Positions 33,931 through 44,208 of a DNA stretch of 64,000 nucleotides are shown piece after piece. This stretch comes from Obelidium mucronatum (lineage: Eukaryota > Chytridiomycota > Chytridiomycetes > Chytridiales > Chytriomycetaceae), in the NCBI GenBank assembly GCA_025765595.1, contig JAIVFH010000016.1, forward strand, positions 333,501 through 397,500. The letters are read 5' to 3'. The translations under genes were made by a program, and so were the position numbers. The notes beneath the pieces are model-generated. The model was not told the DNA's origin. It saw only the letters and a list, made by a program, of their open reading frames with translations, and made no database searches. Numbering within the stretch: the stretch's first letter is position 1; every line of letters starts with the position of its first letter.

Positions 33931-34380
33931 ATGGACCGAGACCGAGACCGAGACCGAGACAGGGACGGGCGCAGCACGCCCGCCAAGGGCGCCGGCCCGA
34001 CGCAGCTGTTTGAAATGCAGCAGCTGCAGCAGCAGCGCATCCTCAACCCGGCGCACCCGAACCTGCCGGAGCCGACGCTGCCGAACGTCGACGGCTTCCT
34101 CCGGGCGGGCGCGTCGCCGAGTCCGGGCGCGTTCAGCGCTTCGTCCGGCGCCGCGCTGCTTGCGGCGCGCGTCCAGCCGGGCCACGGCCACCACTCCCAC
34201 AACCACTCCCACAGCCACAACCACAACCACTACGCCATGCTGCCGGTGCCAGTCAACCCAGGCCGCACCCTCGTGCGGCCAGAGCGGCGCAACTCGGACC
34301 AGCTCGAGCGCAACAACCGCCACCTGTCCTTCTTCGGCTCGCTGTCGCTGGGCCGCGCAAAGAAGAAGAAACACAGCCAG
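33931..34380 (+). other. GC-rich coding block at the chitin synthase 5' end
   Basis: It starts with a GACCGA hexanucleotide repeat (33934-33958) and continues with codons ending almost only in G or C. Composition returns to the local average around 34380, in mid-exon. No splice site marks the change. Confidence 0.8.
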
Positions 34381-35266
34381 CTAAAAAGCCCCGTCAAGCG
34401 GAATCCGTGGGTGTGGGCCTCGTGGTTCCTGACGTGCTGCTTTCCCTCAGTCTTTATCTCAAACGTGCTTGGAAAGCGGGATCCGATGGTGCAGCAGGCC
34501 TGGCGAGAGAAGGTGGCTCTCAACGTGATCATTTTTTTGATGATGGGCGCCGTTGGTTTCTTGACGTTTGGTTTTCAGGTTGGTTTGAGGCGGGTGTTTT
34601 CGTCTTACTATTGCCATACTGACTGGAGCCATTGTAGAACGTTGTCTGCCCTGCAGTTTCTTCTTCGACGATTCATTTGCGATACCTTGATATCCAGCCT
34701 GGCGCCAATCAAATCGCCCTTCATGGCTCGTTATATGCCATTGACCCAAATTTCCCCCACAAGGCCTTTTCTGGCGCTAATGTGGACTCTATTGTTAAAC
34801 TTGCTAGAGGTGCTGATGTCGGGCTCATGTTTCCACCGAGACAGGGAACGGGGGCTTGTGCCGGATTGGACACTCTTCAATACCCACTCTTTCCCTGTGT
34901 TTCAACATTGACAACATCGCAAGATTATATCTGGCCGAATCAGTTAATCTTGAATTTTTTTAATCTATTGTTTTGTAAAATGCTGATGACCTCGTTCTTG
35001 TTTCCTTTGTTTAGAACTGTTTTGCAGCAAATGACTGATCGAGCAGCTGCAGCATCTCCACTCACTGGATGCCATTCAGGATATGATCCATCTACCTTTA
35101 GATATCTCCAGTTGAAGGGGGATTTGGTTTATGACTACTTGGACGTTTTCAACTCTATCAATGCTCAAGGTGGGCGGAAAAAACTCATGATTTACAGTGG
35201 TCATGTGTTGGATGTGTCATTATTCTATACGAACGAGGCATCTGCCAGTGCACTTGGTAAGTTTTT

Positions 35267-35311
<45 letters not shown>

Positions 35312-38271
35312 GCCGTTTAGGTTCAAAAACTAAATTTTCCTATTCGTAACCCAGGTCCCAAAGTCAGAAGTATTGTCATGTCTCATATTGGAAAAGACGC
35401 CAGTCGAGCTTTCGCTACTGCAGGACTTCGTAATGAAGGGCAATGTCTCGTCGAGTACCTGAAAATTGCTAGTGTTGACTCCATTCTTCCGGCTTGTTTC
35501 GCCTCCACAGTCATTGTTTGGGTGTCTCTCATGATCATTTTGATTGTCGTATTGGCCAAGTTTGTCCTCGCTCTCTACTTTACCTATGTGATTGGTTGGC
35601 GTCTTGGAAATAACCGCGCCTACCAACGAGCAATGGAAGATTTACGGCGAAGAAAAGATGAATACTCAAAGTCAGGGGGATCCGGAAAAGTTGGTCTCTC
35701 AGCAGCAGATCGCCCTGAGATCATTTCAGGAGTTGCAATGGGTGGCGGCAATGGTGGAGGACCGTCCAATGCCGATGACACTGGGTCTCTTCGTCGGTAT
35801 AACGACCCACGTGTTCCCATGACATCTGAATCCCGCCGTACTGCTGCCCATCGACGAGAATCCAATCGCGATGCTACAGACGCATCACGTTCGTGGAATG
35901 CTAATTTTGGGTTCATGGACATTGAAGCACCACCGCTTGACAGTGAAACAATGAAGATTCTGAACGATCCAACGCTGATGCATTGTATTGCAATGGTTCC
36001 CTGTTATAGTGAAGGTCGAAACTCGTTGAAGGCCACGCTCGATAGTATTGCGAATAGCTATTATCCCAGTACGCACAAGGTTCTCTTTGTAATCGCGGAT
36101 GGAATTGTCAAAGGAAGTGAAAACACGCAAAGCACGCCGGATATTTTGATTGATATGATTGAAGTGGATGAACGGTTCCGGAAAGATGACCCGCGATGGG
36201 GTGGGGATCCCGAGGCGTTTAGTTATGTAGCGATTGCGGATGGTGCCAATAGAAAGAATTATGCAAAGGTGTATGCGGGTTGGTACAAGTACGATGGCAA
36301 TGATTCTGCAAGTGGTTTATCAAACAGGAAAAAGTCAAAAATGAGAAGGAATGATTCGAATGCGTCGATGGACAATGGGTATTCTAGTGATGATTCTGGG
36401 GCAGCAGCAGCAGCCGCAGGTAACGGCGATGCATACGCCAAGACGATGAAGCAGCGTCGCGCGGGTCGTGTCCCAATGCTTTTGATTGTAAAATGTGGGA
36501 ATGAGGAAGAGCGGGACCCAGCCAAGCCAGCGGCGAAGCCAGGAAATCGTGGAAAGCGAGACTCGCAAGTGATTTTAATGAACTTTTTATGTAAAGTCAT
36601 GTTTGATGATCGGATGACGGAGTTGGAGTTTGACATTTTCTTCAAGTTGTTTACAATTACGGGTGTGAATCCGGAAAAGTATGAGTGTGTGTTGATGGTG
36701 GATGCTGATACCAGAATTTACCCGGATTCCTTGAGTCATATGATTGCCTGCTTGATTCGGGATGATCGTGTGATGGGGCTGTGTGGGGAGACCAAGATTC
36801 TGAATAAGTGGGATTCTTGGGTGACAATGATTCAGGTAACGACTTATTTTTTTTTTCTTGGGGCCAAAGTGCTGAACACGATTTTTCTAACGTAGGTGTT
36901 TGAGTACTTTATTTCCCACCACATGTCGAAAGCGTTTGAGTCTGTGTTTGGTGGATGCACTTGTCTTCCAGGATGTTTCAGTATGTATCGAATCAAGTCG
37001 CCGAAAGGACCAAACGGGTACTGGGTCCCAATTCTTGCGAATCCCGATGTGGTTGAAGAATACTCTGAGCACGTTGTCGACACTCTGCACAAGAAGAACC
37101 TTCTTCTTTTGGGAGAAGATCGTTTCTTGACAACCATGATGCTTCGACAATTTCCCAAGCGACGCATGGTTTTTGTTCCACCAGCTATTTGCAAGACTGT
37201 CGTGCCAGATTCGTTCAAGGTGCTCTTGTCCCAACGGCGTCGATGGATTAACTCTACAATTCATAATTTAATGGAGTTGTTGCTTGTCAAGGATTTGTGT
37301 GGAACATTTTGTATTTCCATGCAGGTTAGTCGTTTGCTTTGATTGCTTTTTTTCGTGGCACTGAATTTATTGTCTATACTTTTTTTTCAGTTCATTATAT
37401 TTATGGATCTTGTCGGGACTGTCGTTTTACCAGCTGCTATTACATTTACGTTTACAATTATCATTCTGTCTGTAACACAAACTGGGGCTGGTATGGCTTA
37501 TTTTATTTTTACACGACGGTTTCTGTGGTTAATTAAAAGATGGTTTTTTATTTAGATACTCGTCTCCCTTTAATTCTTCTTGCTCTTATTCTTGGACTCC
37601 CAGCAATTCTCATTCTTCTTACTGCAAACCGGCCGATATACATCTTTTGGATGTTTGTGTACTTATTATCACTTCCCATATGGAACTTTGTACTCCCCTT
37701 ATACGCATTCTGGCACTTTGACGATTTCTCATGGGGAGCAACGCGTAAAGTCTCTGGAGAAGACGTGAAACACGACCACAGTGCCCGAGAAGGAGAATTT
37801 GACGGAACTGGAATCAACATGAAGCGATGGTCTGAATGGGTACAAGTGATTCGAGCCGAACACGAACGACAAATGCAACGGATTCCATTCGGGTTTGTTC
37901 CACGGCATGGAAATGTCCAGAATGGGTCCATCAGCTCTGAAGGCTCGCAACAAAGTGGCAGCGGTGTCGAAAGAATGTGGGTGCCGCCGCAGCCGCCTGC
38001 CGGTGGTGTTCCGAATATGCCGCCGCCTCCGTCGTTGGGAATGTATGGCATGTCGATTGTTCCACCTGGGTTGCCGACGAGTCCGATAGTGTTGCCGCCG
38101 GGGATGCAATCTGTGGGTGCAACGCCACCGCCGCCGCCGCCTGGAGGGTTCAAGCCGTCGCCTTTGGGGTATCATGCCATGAGGTCGTCGTCGCCTTCGC
38201 CTGGGCAGGCTGGTCCTTCTGGAAGTTATTCATTTGCTTCGTCGTCAGGGGGTCAGCAGCAGCAGCAACAA

Positions 38272-38303
<32 letters not shown>

Positions 38304-38334
38304 TCTGCAACAGCGTCGGGCAAGTGAGAGATAG
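33931..38334 (+). CDS. Chitin synthase, division II (class IV/V-like)
   Basis: Seven exons: 33931-34578, 34638-34942, 35015-35256, 35355-36835, 36896-37324, 37391-37490, 37556-38334; 1327 aa. The N-terminus begins with Asp-Arg repeats and a His/Asn run near residue 90. Two membrane segments flank [17 protein letters not shown] luminal region with a cytochrome b5-like segment ([12 protein letters not shown]) follows, then a membrane segment and a disordered loop. The catalytic GT2 domain shows [11 protein letters not shown], a [14 protein letters not shown] segment, GEDRFLTT and [13 protein letters not shown]-terminal membrane helices end with [15 protein letters not shown], typical of the family. 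The enzyme polymerises UDP-GlcNAc into chitin at the plasma membrane. The C-tail is Pro-rich and ends in polyglutamine (38251-38312). Confidence 0.96.
35269..35310 (+). repeat. Poly-T run (42 T) in a chitin synthase intron
   Basis: An uninterrupted T run within the intron 35257-35354. It is far longer than a usual polypyrimidine tract, but lies between a consensus donor and a CCCAG acceptor. Confidence 0.9.
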
Positions 38335-39039
38335 TCAAACTTTTTTTTTTTTGTTTTGCGTTTTTTTTTTTTCTTTGGTTGTATTTTTGCAATTTAATAA
38401 GGCCTTGCTTGTGAAGAAACAAATTTGAGTTTATCTTTATATAACTCCAAATCCTTATTAATATTCAGTTTTCATATGTTGCTAATAGATGAAGTCCAGA
38501 AGGTAGCACGAGAAGTATCACAGTACAACTGCATTGTCCACCCGGAAAGAAGAATGAGAGATTGGTTTTAACTTTAAGGGTGTTTTCGATTATTATTTTT
38601 ATGATTGCTTTTATCCGTGAACTTGCTGTTCCCTTGGGACATAGCCTACGCGTAGGTTCCTGCAAAAGTAGGTAGGTGTGCTAAGTTCGCCAACAGAAGC
38701 TCTCATCAAAGATGTCTGGCCCACAGAGCCGCAAGACGGAAGCGGCTGCCAAGATTTCCCCCAACGACTCAACGAGAGAGGGAAAAGTTCTTCTTGCACT
38801 TTGCATCGATCGTCGTCTGAACTGGCCAGTGGATTGCTGCCAAACATTGACGATTGTACCACCATAAGGCTCCATAAGGATATCGCTGCGCTGGACATCA
38901 AATATTCAAATATATTTACTCTATAGCGAGTCATGTTCTTTTTTGAAAAGGGCTGGAACTTGGGAACGGGCGGAAAAAAAAAAAACGCAGACACGCGCGT
39001 GTATAGGGTATAAATAATTTACTATTTATTGTTGTTTTT
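38335..39039. other. Convergent intergenic region
   Basis: Lies between the chitin synthase stop (plus) and the histidine-kinase stop (minus). Two overlapping frames (minus 38611-38934 from an ATG; plus 38678-38926 without ATG) occupy the same DNA and show no known motif. I treat it as 3' flanks or possibly a decayed gene. Confidence 0.4.
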
Positions 39040-40799
39040 TCAATAATGGTTCATTCCAACAAGCGTTGCAACAGATTCCTTCCTCCGTCCACCCTCTGTA
39101 CTACTACTACTACTAGTACAATCCTCTCTCAAGGACTCCCCACTACTATCACTCATAATCAATGCACAAATCTCATGGACTTTTTGCCGTGATACAGGTT
39201 TTGTAAGTATCTGGGTGATTCCAACAGTCAAGAGAGGACGCAAGTCTTCTGCACGGATTAAATTTCCAGTGACGGCTATAATTGGTGTTGTGTTTCCGGA
39301 ATTACGGATTCGAGCTGTTGCTTCATCTCTGAATTAAAAAAAAATTTTAATAAAACCATCTTTAAATAACTGCTTTTTTTTTTTTACCCATTCATTCCTG
39401 GCATCTCCAAATCTAAGTTTCCCAATGGGAGAAAAAGGGAAGAACAACAGGGGTTTAGCTAGGTTACGTGAAATAAGGGGGGGGGGGGGGGGGGGGGGGG
39501 GGGGATCCTCTTATTCTAGTGGAGGACTTTGTTGACAAACCCAACTACAAACACTCTCGGAGCGTTCCCGTGATGTCATAAAGAAACTGAAGACTGATTG
39601 GAACTCCTCTGAAGCCAAAGCCCTCTTGGATCAGTTTGAGGATCGCGGAAAATCGGTTGGGGCTTCCAAGGGGGGGGGGGGGGGGGGAGGTCCTTACCCA
39701 TAAAAACAACATTAAACTTTCGCACAAGACACATTTTAACTGCATCCAATCCATTTGAAACCTCCACAATATCTTGAAAGACACCATCCCGTTCTAAAAT
39801 CTTTACCAAGATTTGTCGGTTAATGAGCGAATCGTCAACTACCAATGCAGCCAGTTTCTTTTGGTTGCTGATGTTGTTGTTTTTGTTATCGTTGTTGCTG
39901 TTGTTGTTGTTGTTTAAGGAGGATGACACGCCTCTTTGTAAATGCGATCGCTGCTGCTGCGGCTGCTGTTGCTGCTGTTGCTGCTGCTGCAGCGGCATAG
40001 ATATTGACACAGATCGATATATTGGAGTCATATCAATAATAGAGCTTGCATTTGCCGACACCATTCGCTTGCTGCTTTTGACGGTATCCGTACTACCACC
40101 TCCCCCCAAAACCATTGCCGCCGGTGATGCTGTTGTCGATGGCATAACTTCCAAAGTCTGATTTCTTGGTGACTGGTGTTGTTGTTGAGGCTGATATGGT
40201 CTTCTGTAAGAAATAGGGGAACTGGTGTACGAGTGTGGAGCGGCGGCAGTAGTGGTAGTGCTGTTTTCCGCAGTAGAAATAACTAGTAGTACTGATTCAT
40301 CTTGATGGTCGTCTTGGGTTATAATATTGGGAGTAGATGGCGATGAATCTAAAATTATCGGAGGCGGCAGCTGCGGTAGCAACAACAGTTGTGGTTGTGG
40401 TGGCGGCGGTGGTGATGGTCCAACTGTTGACGTTTGCGTTATTAAACCATCTTGGTTGTACGCGTTGTTATTGTTGTTGTTGTCTTGGTTTTCATGGTGA
40501 CGAGTAGTATGAGTGTTGTAAACTTTCAACAATTGAATCATCATGTCTTTGCTGATTGGTTTCGACAGTACTTTTGTCATCCCGCCTCCAGCACGGCCAT
40601 CGTCACCCAAAGTTGCGGTTGTTGTTGCTGATGACTCGAGCCTTGCAATTTCATTGTGGTGAATGACTTTGGCGCTGATTGCAATTATCGGGGTGGATAT
40701 TCCGCGTTCACGCATTAGTTTTGCTGAGTTCTATATATACAAGTAAAATATAAACAAGTAAGCAAGTAAGCAAGAGAGAGGGCGGGGGGTAGGGGGGGC

Positions 40800-40850
<51 letters not shown>

Positions 40851-43800
40851 AACATATCCATTCATATTCGGCATCTCCAAATCCATGAAAATCAAGTCAA
40901 AGTCTTGCACTTCCGTAGCCTGAATCGCTTCAAGTCCATCCCCCGCCTGGAATATTTCATACCGGCTGCTGATAGTCAAGAGCATTTTCTTCATAATATG
41001 CCGAAAAATTGTGGAATCATCTACTAGTAGGATTGAACCTTTTAAATACCCTTCTACCCCTCCTTCTTCTTCATCATCTTCTTGTTGTTGTTCTCTTCTT
41101 TTTAGCTCTTCCGCTTCTTCTTTTTGTTTGTTGTGAATTGTAGGTGATTCGATCCCATCATCCTCATTATTATTATAATTATTCCCACCACAGACGACTT
41201 CTTCCATTTTGTTTGTTGACAAGGGAAACGACGGTTGCAGCAACATTTGCTGCTGCTGATGCTGGTGGTGGGAGTGTTGGTAGCGGTAACGGTGGTCCTT
41301 GTCGTCGTTGTCATTTCCGTATTGTAGATTCAGTTGATTTCCAAGCGATTTGCTACGAGAAATGACATGTGTTGGGCCTTCAATGACCAACGAGTCTCTG
41401 CATTCACTTGCACCACCACCGCCGCCGCCGCCACCTCCACTACGGCGACCAAGTGTATGCGTGCTTGCAGAATGCGGAATAGAATGACGCGTTATTGTTT
41501 TGTCAAGTGCATCTGAATATGACGACAAGGAGCATCCATTGTAGTCTGCGTAAAACCTTTTTTGGAGGATGGATGCAGACCTGTGGCTTCTTGTTGTAGC
41601 AGTACCGCCGCCACCAGCACCAGCACCAGCACCAGCACCGCTGTTGCCGGTAATCGAGTCCCCGGAAAAAACTGATTCAGTTGTGCTTAAATAATGATCC
41701 GGTTTTTGGAATGAGTATCGATGCATTGAGGGTATGGAGTGAGCGTAAATTGAACCATTTCTCGATGTTGTTGCATATTGCTGTTGTTGTTGCTGTTGTT
41801 GTTGTTTATGTGCAGTTGTTGTCGGTCTTCGTTGCATGGAAGAATAGTTGGAGGAGGGACCAATCACCCTTTCCTTGTTGTAATGGACTTGTTTTTTCAT
41901 GCTGTGTCTCAAGTTTGGTTTGAGACTGGTCAATGTATTGGCTCTGTTACAGGAAGACGAAGCAGCAGCGGCGGCGGCGGCGGCTGCAGGAGTTGCAGCG
42001 ATAGAGCCAACTCGATTCAGTATAGAGTTTCGATAACACAATGAATAATCGCCTCCTCCTCCTACTTCCCCTTCTCTTGCTGTTTCTCTTTCACAACTGA
42101 ATATGGATGAATTTTGGAACGAGTTTTCGTATTCATTGTTGATTTCGTTCAGTGGAATGAGTATGCGGGAGATGCAAATCCCTTGACTGTCGTCTGTTGG
42201 CGACTCTTTCCATTCGACGCTTGTTTTCCCATTCATTTTCTGAATTATTGAGTTTGCGATGGCAGTTTCGAGACCTGTTGTTTCCGTCGTCGTTGTTGTT
42301 GTTGTCATGTCGGTAGGGGTTTTCGGGGTGTGGATGATGAAGGGCTGGAATAGTTTACCAGCGTCCGATGGAGATACGTTTGGTCCCATGTGGGTGATTT
42401 TAATTTCAAGATGTATGGAGTCGTTATTGAATGTCTCGTTTTGTTGTTGGATTTCAGAGACTATTTGTTGTTGGGCATAGTCATCTATGCGGTTGAATTC
42501 CAGACGTGTAAAGCTTGCACCCTGGAGAAGAAGAAAGAAAGGTACTGATGCATTAGATTAATATGTATAATAGCTACTTTGTTGTTTTGGATTCGAAGAC
42601 GACAAAGAACAAAAAAATAAAATAAAATAAAATAAAATAAAATAAAAAAAAAAAAAAAAAATTAGAGAAAATAGAATATACTCAACTGGAAATGCAAACA
42701 ACACAATATTCAAGACCATTCGTTGAAATGCCTCGGAATCAATCAAGACGTATTCTGGATTCAGATTCACTTGACTTTGGAAAGCGCCTTCTTCAATTCC
42801 TCGATTGCCAAGCATTTTTCGGATACATGCCACTGTTTCAGAAGCAAGGTATCCCATTTCGGCTTTTCTGGGTTCAAAATACAGAGTTCCGGCCTCTAGC
42901 ATTGCAAAATACTCGACATCATCCAAGATGCTCATCAAACTGTTTCGTTCTCTCGCGGATGCATCTGAAATCAGCGGTTCCTTGTCTCCGAGATCGTTCA
43001 ATGCGTCCAACGGCCCTCTCATTTTCTCACACAAGTGAGCCATGAACCTCAACTTGAGAGCCTCTTGAGCAACAAGTTTTTCGTTTGACTCTTTTAGGTT
43101 TGCAATTTCGACGCCATGTTTCTTTTGGGTTTCGAGGACTTCTCGTTTGGCCCATCTGTCTGATTGCTGACTCTGCTTGATGTGAAACTGAATCAAGACT
43201 GCAACCACTTGCAAAATCAAGTGAAAATGTAAAACAGGCAAGTGTCCGTCGTTGAAGCTTAGTCCCGTGTTGGAGGAGAAATCTCCTACTTCTACTACTG
43301 CCTCTTTTCTCGCAATGAAGGTGAAGCCCAAGTTGGAAAGCAAACACACTAGGTTTACAAAACTTGCAGATTCGTATCCCAGACTCTTGTGGGGCGGAGT
43401 ATGGATTGCAACGAGAATCACCAGCAGAAAGGCCAGATATGTCAGCAAGAGGGCGCATGTCGCTGGCAGCATGTAGCAGTTTAGCACGTACGCAGCAAGC
43501 AGCGCGACCGCGGCCGCAAGCAGCGGACCCGCAGCGTCCAGGAAGCGAGTCTTGCCGAGCGCAGTGCCAGCCAGCGGCGTCCGCGTGGCGTCGAAGCGCA
43601 GACGCGCACACAGCGGCGCGGCAATCAGCAGCGGCGGCAGCGTCGCGGACCAGTCGCGCAGCCACAGCGCCGCCACGCTGCCCGGCGTCGGCGCCGCGAA
43701 GCGCGTCAGCAGCGCGCGCGCGAGCGAACACGCGGCGTTGGCTGCGGCGGCTGCCGCGAGAGAAGCCAGCGGCGACTGCGACTGCGACTGCGCACCCAGC

Positions 43801-44111
43801 GCCCCCAGCGCCAGCGCCGCCAGCAGCGCCTCGGCCACGTGCGCGCCCGCCAGCGCCGCTGCCAGCGCCAGCGGCGGCGCCAGCGGCAGCGCGCCCGCCG
43901 TCGTCGCAAGCGCAAACACCGCAAGCAGCGCAAGCCGCAGCGACGCCGGCGCCGCCGTCAAAGTCCGCGGCCGCGCGAGCAGCGCCGCGTGGAACCCCGT
44001 CGCCAGGAAGCACGCGCCGGACAACACAGACACCGACAGGCGCACGAGTCCGAACGACGCGACGCCGCAGCAGACGGCGTAGAGCAGCTGGTGGGCAACC
44101 GTTGTCGGCAT
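39040..44111 (-). CDS. Membrane hybrid histidine-kinase-like protein with degenerate kinase core and two receiver domains
   Basis: Five exons: 44111-42687, 42521-40854, 40730-39698, 39412-39388, 39328-39040; 1479 aa. The first ~300 residues form many hydrophobic Ala/Leu-rich segments (sensor membrane domain). A coiled coil and a HisKA-like segment RFMAHLCEKMRGPLDAL follow; the phospho-acceptor His position is Glu. The HATPase-like part keeps a weak N-box (LNIVLFAF) and a LFQPF segment, but the DxGxG box reads THMGPN. Ser/Gln/His-rich linkers surround receiver 1 (LLVDDS, LIFMDLEMPNMNG, IIAISAK, LSKPI). Receiver 2 (LVVDDS, VVFMDLEMPGMNG, IIAVTGN, LTKPV) is near the C-terminus. Both receivers keep the Asp, Thr/Ser and Lys residues. 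A phosphorelay scaffold or regulator is inferred. It lies in tandem with the CNBD gene. Confidence 0.85.
39477..39687. repeat. Intronic insert bounded by two poly-G runs
   Basis: G28 (39477-39504) and G18 (39670-39687), both G on the plus strand, bracket 165 nt of unique, coding-like sequence. All of it lies inside the 285-nt intron 39413-39697 of the histidine-kinase-like gene. The plus strand of the insert has a 40-odd-residue open stretch including KKLKTDWNSSEAKALLDQF. It may be a mobile or captured fragment, or an assembly join. Confidence 0.6.
40803..40847 (+). repeat. Poly-A run (45 A; poly-T in the transcript) in an intron
   Basis: Lies within the intron 40731-40853 of the histidine-kinase-like gene, next to its donor (GTTGAG followed by T45 on the coding strand). 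Confidence 0.9.
42611..42661 (+). repeat. AAAAT tandem repeat plus A run in an intron
   Basis: Six or so AAAAT units followed by about 18 A, within the intron 42522-42686. Confidence 0.85.
43480..44110 (-). other. GC-rich coding block encoding the sensor membrane region
   Basis: Codons of the first ~210 residues of the histidine-kinase-like gene end almost always in G or C; 51 of 60 bases in 43801-43860 are G/C. Downstream of about 43480 the same exon returns to mixed usage. Long antisense frames here, up to 394 aa, result from this composition. Confidence 0.8.
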
Positions 44112-44208
44112 TTCTTTGGTTTGTTTGTTTTTGCATGTTCAAAAAAAGAATTGTCACTTTTTTCCTTCTTTTATTATTTACTGGATTCTCCATCAACATG
44201 CTTCTTTA

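Noticed and set aside
38611..38934. Minus-strand frame between chitin synthase and the kinase-like gene
   Set aside because: No motif, low-complexity Phe run at the start, and an overlapping plus-strand frame of equal quality. Not enough to call a gene.
39505..39669. Open stretch in the poly-G-bounded insert as a gene
   Set aside because: Too short, runs into poly-G, and lies within an intron. Kept as a finding, not a CDS.
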